Assembly: GCF_007829885.1 (NCBI RefSeq)
Contig: NZ_VIWW01000001.1
Location: 4,030,001-4,094,000 of the forward strand
Origin: Streptomyces brevispora
Lineage (GTDB): Bacteria; Actinomycetota; Actinomycetes; Streptomycetales; Streptomycetaceae
DNA length: 64,000 nt
Reading direction: 5' to 3'
Numbering within the stretch: the stretch's first letter is position 1; each line of letters begins with the position of its first letter. Below the pieces are notes generated by a model. The model searched no databases. It saw only the letters and a program-made list of their open reading frames with translations, and had not been told where the DNA came from. Below, in pieces: positions 1 through 7,547 of the stretch. The translations under genes were made by a program, and so were the position numbers.

Positions 1-11
1 GTGGGAAATCC

Positions 12-428
12 ATGGCACGTCACGCACTTTCCAAGTCCCGGCGCCGCGCTCTGCTGCGGGCAGGCCTGACCGTCACCGCGGTGGGAGCCGCGCTCGGTGC
101 GGGGGGTGCGGCGGCCCAGGCGGCGCCGCTGCCCCTCGTGCAGGCGACGGGCACCGACAGCAGTCTCGGCGAGGCCTTCGACGCGGCCGGTGGCGGGGTG
201 GCCGGGGCACTCGGCCACTCGCTGAACAGCGGGATCGCCCCGGTGACGCATCTGCGGCTCGACCCGCTGGCCGGCACCGGCACGGACCCGCTGGACAACG
301 CGGTGGGTACCCAGATCGCCGACTTCAAGCCGGTCTCCACGGCCGCCGTCACCGACCCGGTGACCAGTGGCGGCGCGCTGAAGGACCTGCCCGTGGTGGG
401 GCAGGTCACGGGGCTGCTGCACAGCTGA
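12..428 (+). CDS. Secreted hypothetical protein
   Basis: This 138-residue protein has a clear Sec or Tat-like signal peptide: a basic N-region with consecutive arginines (about residues 9-16), a hydrophobic core rich in Ala/Gly/Val, and an AQA-AP cleavage region near residue 38. The mature part is Ala/Gly/Pro rich with no cysteine and no enzymatic motif I recognise. Proteins of this kind are common and unassigned in Streptomyces. The ATG follows closely after the window start, so upstream context is missing. It converges with the aldehyde dehydrogenase operon and is separated from it by a strong hairpin. No function is proposed. Confidence 0.75.
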   Translation: MARHALSKSRRRALLRAGLTVTAVGAALGAGGAAAQAAPLPLVQATGTDSSLGEAFDAAGGGVAGALGHSLNSGIAPVTHLRLDPLAGTGTDPLDNAVGTQIADFKPVSTAAVTDPVTSGGALKDLPVVGQVTGLLHS

Positions 429-435
429 CACGGAC

Positions 436-474
436 GTGGCCCGCGCCGCCGGGAACACCGGGGGCGCGGGCCAC
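436..474. terminator. Bidirectional hairpin terminator
   Basis: A 17-bp inverted repeat (GTGGCCCGCGCCGCCGG against its complement, one mismatch) with a 5-nt loop lies between two convergent genes. It lacks a U-tract, as is usual for Streptomyces intrinsic terminators. Confidence 0.7.
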
Positions 475-487
475 GCTCACGCGCCCG

Positions 488-1435
488 TCAGTACGAGGAG
501 CCCGACACGCCCAGCGCGCCCGTCGGGTGCCAGACCGTCTTGGTCTCCAGGAACGCGGTGAGCCGGTGCGTGCCCGGATCGGCCGACCAGTCGGTGCCGT
601 CCACAGCCTGTGGACGATCCGCGCCCTTCGCCTCCTTCTCGGCGTGGTCGCGGGAGACGAGCGGGCGGAACACCCGCTTCAGGTTGTCGGCCGCCGCGAT
701 CTCCAGCTCCTTCGCCAGTGCCGCGTCGGCGCCCGTGAGGTCGATGCCGTTCACGTCCTGGTGGGAGGCGAGCGGCGCGGCGATCTCCGCGGTCCTCCCG
801 GAGAGGATGTTGACCACGCCCCCCGGCAGGTCCGAGGTGGCCAGCACCTCGCCCAGCGACAGGGCGGGCAGCGGGGCGTCGGCCGAGGCGATGACGACCG
901 CGGTGTTGCCCGTGGCGATCACCGGGGCGACCACCGAGACCAGACCCAGGAACGACGACTCCTGCGGGGCCAGAACCGTGACCACACCGGTCGGCTCGGG
1001 GGTGGAGAGGTTGAGGAAGGGGCCCGCGACCGGGTTCACCGCGCCCACGATCTGGCCGATCTTGTCGGTCCAGCCCGCGTACCAGACCCAGCGGTCGACC
1101 GCCGCGTCCACGACGGCGGCGGCCTTGGACTTCGACAGGCCCTCGGCCTCCGCCACCTCCCGTACGAACTGCTCCCGGCGGCCCTCCAGCATCTCCGCGA
1201 CGCGGTAGAGGACCTGGCCGCGGTTGTACGCGGTCGCGCCCGACCAGCCGCCGAACGCCTTGCGGGCGGCCACGACCGCGTCGCGGGCGTCCTTGCGGGA
1301 CGACTGCGGCGCGTTGGCCAGCCACTTGCCCTTGGAGTCGGTCACCTCGTACACCCGGCCGCTCTCGGAGCGGGGGAACTTGCCCCCGACGTACAGCTTG
1401 TAGGTCTTGAAGACACTCAGTCGTCCGTCAGACAT
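488..1435 (-). CDS. Catalytic-domain-less aldehyde dehydrogenase-like subunit
   Basis: This 315-residue protein has the ALDH N-terminal NAD-binding fold: a start like LYVGGKFPRSESG, and the Rossmann stretch with VIATGNTAVVIAS and LPGGVVNILSG at about residues 175-215. The segment that normally holds the catalytic domain is absent. There is no cysteine anywhere, no ELGGK glutamate, and the PWNFP asparagine motif has become PQESSF. After a short linker the protein rejoins an ALDH-like C-terminal tail (FLETKTVW, then GVSGSSY). Its ATG overlaps the 3' end of the catalytic ALDH gene by 8 bp, so the two are surely translated together. The pair resembles the two halves of ALDH16 (catalytic ALDH plus a non-catalytic ALDH-like domain) encoded as separate genes. 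A structural or regulatory subunit is more likely than an enzyme. Confidence 0.85.
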   Translation of the reverse strand: MSDGRLSVFKTYKLYVGGKFPRSESGRVYEVTDSKGKWLANAPQSSRKDARDAVVAARKAFGGWSGATAYNRGQVLYRVAEMLEGRREQFVREVAEAEGLSKSKAAAVVDAAVDRWVWYAGWTDKIGQIVGAVNPVAGPFLNLSTPEPTGVVTVLAPQESSFLGLVSVVAPVIATGNTAVVIASADAPLPALSLGEVLATSDLPGGVVNILSGRTAEIAAPLASHQDVNGIDLTGADAALAKELEIAAADNLKRVFRPLVSRDHAEKEAKGADRPQAVDGTDWSADPGTHRLTAFLETKTVWHPTGALGVSGSSY

Positions 1436-2864
1436 CGAGGTAGGCCTCCAGACCGTGACGGCCGCCTTCGCGGCCGAAGCCCGACTCCTTGTATCCGCCG
1501 AACGGCGAGGTCGGGTCGAACTTGTTGAACGTGTTGGCCCAGACGACGCCCGCCCGGAGCTTGTTCGCCACCGCGAGGATGCGGGAGCCCTTCTCCGTCC
1601 AGATGCCGGCCGAGAGGCCGTACTGGCTGTTGTTGGCCTTGGCGACCGCCTCGTCCGGCGTACGGAACGACAGGACCGACAGCACCGGGCCGAAGATCTC
1701 GTCGCGGGCGACGGTGTGCGCCTGGGTGACGTTGGTGAACAGCGTCGGTGCGAACCAGTAGCCCGAGGAGGGGAGTTCGCAGGGCGCCGACCAGCGCTCG
1801 GCGCCCTCGGCCTCGCCGGTCTCGACGAGCGCGGTGATCCGGGACAGTTGCTCCGCGGAGTTGATCGCGCCGATGTCGGTGTTCTTGTCCAGCGGGTCGC
1901 CGAGGCGCAGCGTGGTCAGCCGGCGCTTGAGGGCGTCCAGCACCTCGTCCTGGACCGACTCCTGCACCAGGAGCCGCGAGCCCGCGCAGCAGACCTGGCC
2001 CTGGTTGAAGAAGATGCCGGTGACGATGCCCTCGACGGCCTGGTCGATCGGGGCGTCGTCGAAGACGATGTTGGCGCCCTTGCCGCCCAGTTCGAGCGTG
2101 GCCTTCTTGCCGGTGCCCGCGATGCTCCGGGCGATGGCCTTGCCGACGGCGGTCGAGCCGGTGAAGGCGACCTTGTTGACGTCCTCGTGCTCGACGAGGG
2201 CCTGGCCCGCGTCCCCGTAGCCCGTGAGGATGTTGACGACACCCTTGGGCAGACCGGCCTGGCGGCAGATGTCCGCGAAGAAGAGCGCGGAGAGCGGCGT
2301 CGTCTCGGCGGGCTTCAGCACCACCGTGTTGCCGGTGGCGAGCGCCGGGGCGATCTTCCACGCGAGCATCAGCAGCGGGAAGTTCCACGGAATGACCTGG
2401 CCGGCCACGCCGAGCGGACGCGGGTTCGCGCCGTAGCCGGCGTGGTCGAGCTTGTCGGCCCAGCCCGCGTAGTAGAAGAAGTGCGCGGCGACCAGCGGAA
2501 GGTCCGCGTCGCGGGTCTCCTTGATCGGCTTGCCGTTGTCCAGGGTCTCCAGGACGGCGAGCTCGCGGGAGCGCTCCTGGATGATCCGGGCGATGCGGAA
2601 CAGGTACTTGGCGCGCTCGGAGCCGGGCAGCGCCGACCACTTCTCGAACGCCCTGCGGGCCGCCCGCACGGCCCGGTCCACGTCCTCGGCGCCGGCGCGG
2701 GCGACCTCGGAGAGGACCTCCTCGCTGCTCGGCGAGACCGTCTTGAAGACCTTGCCGTCGGCGGCGTCGGTGAACTCGCCGTCGATGAACAGCCCGTACG
2801 AGGGCGCGATGTCGACGACCGAACGCGACTCGGGGGCGGGTGCGTACTCGAATGCAGATGCCAT
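1428..2864 (-). CDS. NAD(P)-dependent aldehyde dehydrogenase (catalytic)
   Basis: A full-length 478-residue aldehyde dehydrogenase with all hallmarks: IPWNFPLLMLAWK (Asn161), cofactor lysine in VVLKPAETTP, general base Glu258 in LELGGKGAN, catalytic Cys292 in NQGQVCCAGSR, and EIFGPVLSV near residue 380. It oxidises an aldehyde to the acid in the cytoplasm. It starts 5 bp after the deoC stop codon, so acetaldehyde released by DeoC is the most likely substrate; this is inferred from context. The ATG was chosen because upstream in-frame sequence runs back into deoC. Transcription order is deoC, this gene, then the pseudo-ALDH gene. The operator at 3837-3848 should control all three. Confidence 0.93.
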   Translation of the reverse strand: MASAFEYAPAPESRSVVDIAPSYGLFIDGEFTDAADGKVFKTVSPSSEEVLSEVARAGAEDVDRAVRAARRAFEKWSALPGSERAKYLFRIARIIQERSRELAVLETLDNGKPIKETRDADLPLVAAHFFYYAGWADKLDHAGYGANPRPLGVAGQVIPWNFPLLMLAWKIAPALATGNTVVLKPAETTPLSALFFADICRQAGLPKGVVNILTGYGDAGQALVEHEDVNKVAFTGSTAVGKAIARSIAGTGKKATLELGGKGANIVFDDAPIDQAVEGIVTGIFFNQGQVCCAGSRLLVQESVQDEVLDALKRRLTTLRLGDPLDKNTDIGAINSAEQLSRITALVETGEAEGAERWSAPCELPSSGYWFAPTLFTNVTQAHTVARDEIFGPVLSVLSFRTPDEAVAKANNSQYGLSAGIWTEKGSRILAVANKLRAGVVWANTFNKFDPTSPFGGYKESGFGREGGRHGLEAYLDV

Positions 2865-2869
2865 GGGGA

Positions 2870-3817
2870 TCAGTCCACCGTCACGTAATCGGGGCCGGAG
2901 TAACGGCCGGTGCTGAGCTTCTGGCGCTGCATCAGCAGGTCGTTCAGCAGGCTGGAGGCGCCGAAGCGGAACCAGTGGTTGTCCAGCCAGTCCTCGCCCG
3001 CCGTCTCGTTCACCAGGACCAGGAACTTGATGGCGTCCTTGGAGGTGCGGATGCCGCCGGCCGGCTTCACACCGATCTGGACGCCGGTCTGCGCACGGAA
3101 GTCGCGGACCGCCTCCAGCATCAGCAGGGTGTTCGCGGGCGTGGCGTTGACCCCGACCTTGCCGGTCGACGTCTTGATGAAGTCCGCGCCCGCCAGCATC
3201 CCGAGCCAGGAGGCCCGCCGGATGTTGTCGTACGTGGACAGCTCGCCGGTCTCGAAGATCACCTTCAGCCGTGCCCGGCCGCACTCGGCCTTCACGGCGA
3301 GGATCTCCTCGTACACCTTCAGATAGCGGCCGGAGAGGAAGGCGCCCCGGTCGATCACCATGTCGATCTCGTCGGCCCCGGCGGCCACGGCGTCGCGGAC
3401 GTCCGCGAGCTTCACGCCGAGCGCGGCACGGCCGGCCGGGAAGGCCGTCGCGACGGACGCCACCTTCACGCCGGAGCCGGCCAGGGCGTCGACCGCGATC
3501 GCCGCCATGTCGGGATAGACACAGACCGCGGCGGTGCGCGGGGCCGTGCGGTCGGTGGGATCGGGATGGACGGCCTTGGCGGCGAGCGCCCGGACCTTGC
3601 CCGGGGTATCCGCGCCTTCCAGCGTCGTCAGGTCGATCATCGAAATGGCGAGGTCGATGGCGTGGGCCTTGGCCGTCGTCTTGATCGAACGGGTTCCGAG
3701 CGAGGCGGCGCGCGCTTCGAGGCCGACGGCGTCGACGCCGGGCAGCCCGTGCAGGAAGCGGCGCAGCGCACTGTCGGACGCCGTCGCGTCGGCGAATGCT
3801 GTTGCAGTGGTGGGCAT
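2870..3817 (-). CDS. deoC: Deoxyribose-phosphate aldolase
   Basis: DeoC cleaves 2-deoxyribose-5-phosphate to acetaldehyde and glyceraldehyde-3-phosphate, the last specific step of deoxynucleoside catabolism. The class I aldolase motifs are visible: GADEIDMVID with the catalytic aspartate, the Schiff-base lysine in ADFIKTSTGK, and the second lysine in IGVKPAGG. The 315-residue length fits the longer DeoC subfamily. It is the first gene of the operon with the two ALDH-type genes. Start choice is ambiguous: the ATG used here, or a GTG at 3823 two codons upstream. The GTG lies 6 nt after a TATGCT -10 element, so the mRNA may be leaderless and begin there. There is no convincing Shine-Dalgarno sequence. 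Confidence 0.94.
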   Translation of the reverse strand: MPTTATAFADATASDSALRRFLHGLPGVDAVGLEARAASLGTRSIKTTAKAHAIDLAISMIDLTTLEGADTPGKVRALAAKAVHPDPTDRTAPRTAAVCVYPDMAAIAVDALAGSGVKVASVATAFPAGRAALGVKLADVRDAVAAGADEIDMVIDRGAFLSGRYLKVYEEILAVKAECGRARLKVIFETGELSTYDNIRRASWLGMLAGADFIKTSTGKVGVNATPANTLLMLEAVRDFRAQTGVQIGVKPAGGIRTSKDAIKFLVLVNETAGEDWLDNHWFRFGASSLLNDLLMQRQKLSTGRYSGPDYVTVD

Positions 3818-3824
3818 GGTCACC

Positions 3825-3860
3825 AGATGAGCATATCTACGCGCGTAGCGGCCTGTACAG
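3825..3860 (-). promoter_or_regulatory. deoC promoter with CTACGCGCGTAG operator
   Basis: Read on the minus strand, TGTACA, an 18-nt spacer and TATGCT precede the deoC GTG by 6 nt. The spacer contains the perfect palindrome CTACGCGCGTAG (3837-3848). The same 12-mer stands upstream of the purine nucleoside phosphorylase gene at 10110-10121, and both sites are followed on the plus strand by a GTACAG block. Lying between -35 and -10 favours a repressor. The regulator is not identified; the DeoR-family gene at 12615 is one candidate. Confidence 0.6.
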
Positions 3861-3963
3861 GGGGCCCGGCCGTTCGCACTTCGCACGGCCCCGAGCCGCC
3901 GGGCGCGCGGCCATCGGGAAGCCGCCCCCGCACCCCTTGCGCACGTCAGGCAGAATCGGGCTC

Positions 3964-4602
3964 ATGACGAGCCCCACGCCCTCCTCCGAGCCCACCTACG
4001 CCGACCGGACGTTCCGGTCGCCCGCCGGGCTGGTCGGGGGCGCCCTGCTGCTCCTGCTCATCCTGTGGATCGGTGTGGACGCCGCGATCCGGGGCGAGGG
4101 CCGGGTGCCGTGGATGGCACTGGCCGGGCTGCTGACCGCGGTCCCGCTGGTGATCGCCTTCACCGTGCGCCCCGTGGTGTCCGCCAACGACCGGCGCATC
4201 CGGATCCGTAACCCGTTCCGCACGATCACGCTGCCGTGGACCGACGTCGCCGACGTGCGGGCGAGCTACTCCAGCGAGCTGTTCACGCAGGACGGCACGA
4301 AGTACCAGCTCTGGGCGGTGCCGGTATCGCTGCGGCAGCGCAAGAAGGCCGCCCGCCGGCAGTCCCGCCAGTCGATGGACGACCCGTACGGCAGGACGTC
4401 GGTGACCGCCGACGTACGCGCCACCAAGGCGCTGACCGCGGGCGCCGACCAGGCCATGGTGGACCTGCGGGAGATGGCCGAACGGGCGGGCGACACGCCT
4501 GTCGCGGGCGACGCCGTCGCCTCGGTGCGCTGGGCGTACGAGGTGATCGCGCCGGCCGTGGTGGGCGCGGTGCTGCTGGTGGTGCTGGGGGCGACGGGCT
4601 GA
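3964..4602 (+). CDS. PH domain-containing membrane protein
   Basis: This 212-residue protein has two N-terminal transmembrane segments (residues about 20-38 and 48-65), then a bacterial PH-like domain (VSANDRRIRIRNPFRTITLPWTDVADVRAS and following), a basic stretch with many Lys/Arg near residue 120, and a C-terminal hydrophobic segment. It matches the actinobacterial PH domain-containing membrane protein family, whose biochemical role is unknown. It is divergent from deoC with about 145 bp between them. The stop codon lies inside the left end of the MITE-like repeat that follows. Confidence 0.8.
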   Translation: MTSPTPSSEPTYADRTFRSPAGLVGGALLLLLILWIGVDAAIRGEGRVPWMALAGLLTAVPLVIAFTVRPVVSANDRRIRIRNPFRTITLPWTDVADVRASYSSELFTQDGTKYQLWAVPVSLRQRKKAARRQSRQSMDDPYGRTSVTADVRATKALTAGADQAMVDLREMAERAGDTPVAGDAVASVRWAYEVIAPAVVGAVLLVVLGATG

Positions 4603-4768
4603 GAGCCTGTCGGGTGACCTCTGACCGGGCCGCACGCCCTGGCACGCACGCTTCCCGCGTTGCCGAAACGCCCTGGTGGCTCCGCTACGAGGGCCTTCGG
4701 GCGCCTTGGAACCGCACGCACCGGACCGCGTCCGCTTTCCGATCGAAGGTCACCCGACAGGATCTGAG
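4599..4768. mobile_element. MITE-like element with 22-bp terminal inverted repeats
   Basis: The left end CTGAGAGCCTGTCGGGTGACCT (written here as CTGAGAG + CCTGTCGGGTGACCT, 4599-4620) is matched in inverse orientation at 4747-4768 with only two mismatches; the inner 15 bp are identical. The pentamer CTGAG occurs in direct orientation at both outer edges, which could be a target duplication or part of the repeat. The 126-bp interior has no start-to-stop gene. The layout (short, non-coding, inverted ends, abutting a gene's stop codon) fits a non-autonomous element; no transposase is nearby. Confidence 0.5.
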
Positions 4769-4851
4769 GGCGGCCCGCGGGGCCACGACCTGGGCCCGCG
4801 ACCGGCTGATCTGAGGGCCCGCGGGGCCACGACCTGGGCCCGCGACCGGCG
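4761..4851. repeat. Tandem duplication of a ~45-bp unit
   Basis: A unit beginning GATCTGAGGG and ending GCGACCGGC occurs twice head to tail (4761-4807 and 4808-4851). The copies differ mainly by a 3-bp indel near the start and share a long identical core around GCGGGGCCACGACCTGGGCC. The first copy begins at the right end of the MITE-like element. The 260-bp gap between the flanking genes is thus almost wholly repeat-derived. Confidence 0.6.
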
Positions 4852-4861
4852 GCGTCGCCGC

Positions 4862-5845
4862 TCACAGCCATCCGCTGCGCTGTGCCTGCAAGGCCATCTG
4901 GAAGCGGTTCGCCGCGCCCAGCCGGGCCATCAGGATCTGCAGGCGGCGAAACAGTGTGCGGCGGCTGATTCCCAGCTCGCGCGCGATGGCCTCGTCGCTC
5001 GCACCGCCCGCCAGGAGCCACAGCAGACGGCGGTCGGCGGGTGGCAGACCGCCCGGACGGGTGGTCCGGCCGTGGAGCGGCAGGGCGTTCTGCCAGGACT
5101 GCTCGAACAGTGCCATCAGGGCGGACAGCAGTCCGCACGGCTGCACGACCAGCATGCTGTTGTGCACGTCGGCCTCTTTGATCGACAACGACACGAGCGC
5201 GTACGCGTCGTCGATGATCACGAGCTTGACCGGCACGGACGACAGCACCCGGGCCTGCTCGCCGGCCCTGACGCACGGTTCGACGACGTCCTTCAGATGG
5301 CCCGGGTACTCCAGCGACGCCCGTGAGTACACGACACGCTGCGTCACACCGCGGGCGAGCGTGGCCAGTGAGTCCTCCGTGGCGCCGGGCAGCGGGAAGT
5401 ACGGCGGTGACTCGAACTGCCGGATCTGATCGCGGGCGCTCGCCCAGGCGTGCCGGATCCTGGGGCCGACGTCGTCGCCGGTGACGACCTCGACGAGATG
5501 GTCGTTGTACGCGGCGAGCCGCTGACGCCGGAACGACTCGAACGCGCCCCCGACGGCGATGCGCGACTCCTCGACCTCGCTCGCCCGGTGCCTGGCGAGG
5601 ATCTCCAGACCCGCGGCCGGCGGCACCGGGGCCACCACGTCCTCGCCCTCCCCGGCGGCGCTGGCCAGACCCGCGTCGACCAGCGCGTCGTACGCCGCGA
5701 CGAGCTCCGCCCCCTCCACACCGGCCGCCGCGCCGATCGCGCTCAGCGGTGCGGGGGCACGATCGAGCAGCGCCAGATAGACCTGGCCCGCCGCGTGATC
5801 GAGCCCCAGGAGCCGAAGGGCCTCGCCGAGTTTCGCGTTCGTCAT
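4862..5845 (-). CDS. LuxR-type transcriptional regulator with TrmB-like N-terminus
   Basis: This 327-residue protein starts with a winged-helix segment of TrmB type (LGLDHAAGQVYLALLDRAPAPLSAIGAAAGV, about residues 13-45). A middle region follows, and the protein ends in a GerE/LuxR-class helix-turn-helix (LLAGGASDEAIARELGISRRTLFRRLQILMARLGAANRFQMAL, about residues 275-318). This two-ended layout is common among Streptomyces regulators of unknown target. It has no receiver domain, so it is not a classical response regulator. It is divergent from the aminopeptidase gene with about 215 bp between them and may regulate it, but I see no site that shows this. Confidence 0.82.
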   Translation of the reverse strand: MTNAKLGEALRLLGLDHAAGQVYLALLDRAPAPLSAIGAAAGVEGAELVAAYDALVDAGLASAAGEGEDVVAPVPPAAGLEILARHRASEVEESRIAVGGAFESFRRQRLAAYNDHLVEVVTGDDVGPRIRHAWASARDQIRQFESPPYFPLPGATEDSLATLARGVTQRVVYSRASLEYPGHLKDVVEPCVRAGEQARVLSSVPVKLVIIDDAYALVSLSIKEADVHNSMLVVQPCGLLSALMALFEQSWQNALPLHGRTTRPGGLPPADRRLLWLLAGGASDEAIARELGISRRTLFRRLQILMARLGAANRFQMALQAQRSGWL

Positions 5846-6060
5846 GCCCTTATTATCCGTCGGCCCCCGTCCCGGCCGTGGCCGATTCGTGCCAGTGGCA
5901 CTCCTTGGCACCAGGCGCGCGCGGTGCGGGGTACCGTCCGGCTGCCGCCGCCGACCGGCGGCAGCGAGGGCATCCGGTCAGCACCCGGGAGCGGCGCCGG
6001 TCCGAACGGCCTCCGCCGCCCCTCGCCGCCGAGGAACCCACCCAGAAGAAGGTGTACGAC

Positions 6061-7470
6061 GTGGCGAAAGGCCGAAAGAACGGTCTCTACTCAGGGATCT
6101 CCGAGGAACTGTCCGCGCTGATGCGGACGGGCTGGGCGGACACCGAGCGGCACGACCTCGAACTCGACGAGCAGGCCCCGTACGCGGCCGACCGCCGCGC
6201 CGCGCTCTCCGCGCGCTTCCCGGGCGAACGCCTCGTGATTCCCTCGGGCAACATCAAGGTCCGCTCGAACGACGACGGCTACCCGTTTCGGCCGTACACG
6301 GGCTACGTGCACATGACCGGCGACCGGGCCCGCGACGGCGCCCTCGTCCTCGAACCCCGTGCGGACGGCGGCCACGACGCCTACTGCTTCCAGCTGCCGC
6401 GCGACAGCCGGGACAACGACGAGTTCTGGACCGGCCCCACGGCGGAACTGTGGATGGGCCGGCGCCGCTCGCTCGCCGAGTCGGAGCGCGTGCTCGGTCT
6501 GCCCTGCCGCGACGTCCGCACGGCGGTCGCCGACCTGGCCGCCTCCGACGCGCCGACCCGGATCGTCCGCGGCATCGACCCGTCGCTGGAGGGCGCCGTC
6601 ACCACCGAGGAGGAGCGCGACGACGAACTCGAAGAGGCGCTCAGCGACCTCCGCCTCGTCAAGGACGACTGGGAGATCGCCGAGCTCCGCAAGGCCGTCG
6701 ACTCCACCGTGCGCGGATTCACCGACGTGGTCGGCGAACTCTCCCTCGCGGTCGCCTCGTCCGAGCGGTGGATCGAGGGCACGTTCTTCCGCCGCGCCCG
6801 ACTCGAGGGCAACGCCCTCGGCTACGGCTCGATCTGCGCCGCGGGCGAGCACGCCACGATCATGCACTGGACGGACAACGACGGCCCGGTGCGCCCCGGC
6901 GACCTGCTCCTGCTCGACGCCGGCGTGGAGACCCACACCCTCTACACCGCCGACGTCACGCGCACGCTCCCGATCAACGGCACCTTCACGCCCGTGCAGC
7001 GCAAGGTCTACGACGCGGTGTACGAGGCCCAGGAGGCGGGCATGGCCGCCGTGAAGCCGGGCGCCGCCTACCGCGACTTCCACGATGCGTCCCAGCGCCA
7101 CCTCGCGACCCGGCTGGTCGAGTGGGGCTTCATCGAGGGCCCGGCCGACCGCGCGTTCGCACTCGGCCTCCAGCGCCGCTTCACCATGGCGGGCACCGGG
7201 CACATGCTCGGTCTGGACGTCCACGACTGCGCGCAGGCCCGGAACGAGGAGTACGTTGGCGGCGTGCTGGAGCCGGGCATGGTGCTCACCGTCGAGCCCG
7301 GTCTGTACTTCCAGCCGGACGACCTCACCGTGCCCGAGGAGTGGCGAGGCATCGGCGTCCGGATCGAGGACGACCTGGTCGTCACCGAGGACGGCCACGA
7401 GAACCTCTCGGACGGCCTGCCGCGGTCGGCGGACGACGTCGAGGCGTGGATGGCCCGGTTCGCGGGCTGA
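6061..7470 (+). CDS. pepP: Xaa-Pro aminopeptidase (M24B family)
   Basis: This cytoplasmic metallopeptidase removes an N-terminal residue that precedes proline. It has the aminopeptidase P N-terminal domain (residues 1-180), then the pita-bread fold. The dinuclear metal ligands are visible: LLLLDAGVETHTLYTADVTRT (two Asp), HMLGLDVHD (His), EPGMVLTVEPGLYF (Glu) and GIGVRIEDDLVV (Glu). The GTG at 6061 was chosen because AAGAAGG sits 8 nt upstream; in-frame sequence continues further up but is low-complexity. The length of 469 residues is normal. It ends at a strong bidirectional terminator facing the mutase gene. Confidence 0.92.
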   Translation: MAKGRKNGLYSGISEELSALMRTGWADTERHDLELDEQAPYAADRRAALSARFPGERLVIPSGNIKVRSNDDGYPFRPYTGYVHMTGDRARDGALVLEPRADGGHDAYCFQLPRDSRDNDEFWTGPTAELWMGRRRSLAESERVLGLPCRDVRTAVADLAASDAPTRIVRGIDPSLEGAVTTEEERDDELEEALSDLRLVKDDWEIAELRKAVDSTVRGFTDVVGELSLAVASSERWIEGTFFRRARLEGNALGYGSICAAGEHATIMHWTDNDGPVRPGDLLLLDAGVETHTLYTADVTRTLPINGTFTPVQRKVYDAVYEAQEAGMAAVKPGAAYRDFHDASQRHLATRLVEWGFIEGPADRAFALGLQRRFTMAGTGHMLGLDVHDCAQARNEEYVGGVLEPGMVLTVEPGLYFQPDDLTVPEEWRGIGVRIEDDLVVTEDGHENLSDGLPRSADDVEAWMARFAG

Positions 7471-7485
7471 GCGGGTAGGAGTGAG

Positions 7486-7531
7486 CACGTAGAAGGAGGG
7501 GCCCCGGCAGCGGGGCCCCTCCTTCTACGTG
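7486..7531. terminator. Perfect 20-bp hairpin terminator
   Basis: The arms CACGTAGAAGGAGGGGCCCC and their exact complement are separated by a 6-nt loop (GGCAGC). They sit between the convergent pepP and mutase genes and can serve both directions. Confidence 0.85.
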
Positions 7532-7547
7532 TGTACCGGGAGTGCTG

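Noticed and set aside
477..1325. Long overlapping frames in the aldehyde dehydrogenase region, some exceeding 280 residues
   Set aside because: They are antisense or frame-shifted shadows with Arg/Gly/Pro-heavy composition, typical of high-GC DNA; the ALDH-like frames have the conserved motifs.
1407..2888. A 493-residue plus-strand frame opposite the catalytic ALDH
   Set aside because: Composition rich in Arg, Asp, Gly and Leu without motifs; it mirrors the real gene's codon structure.
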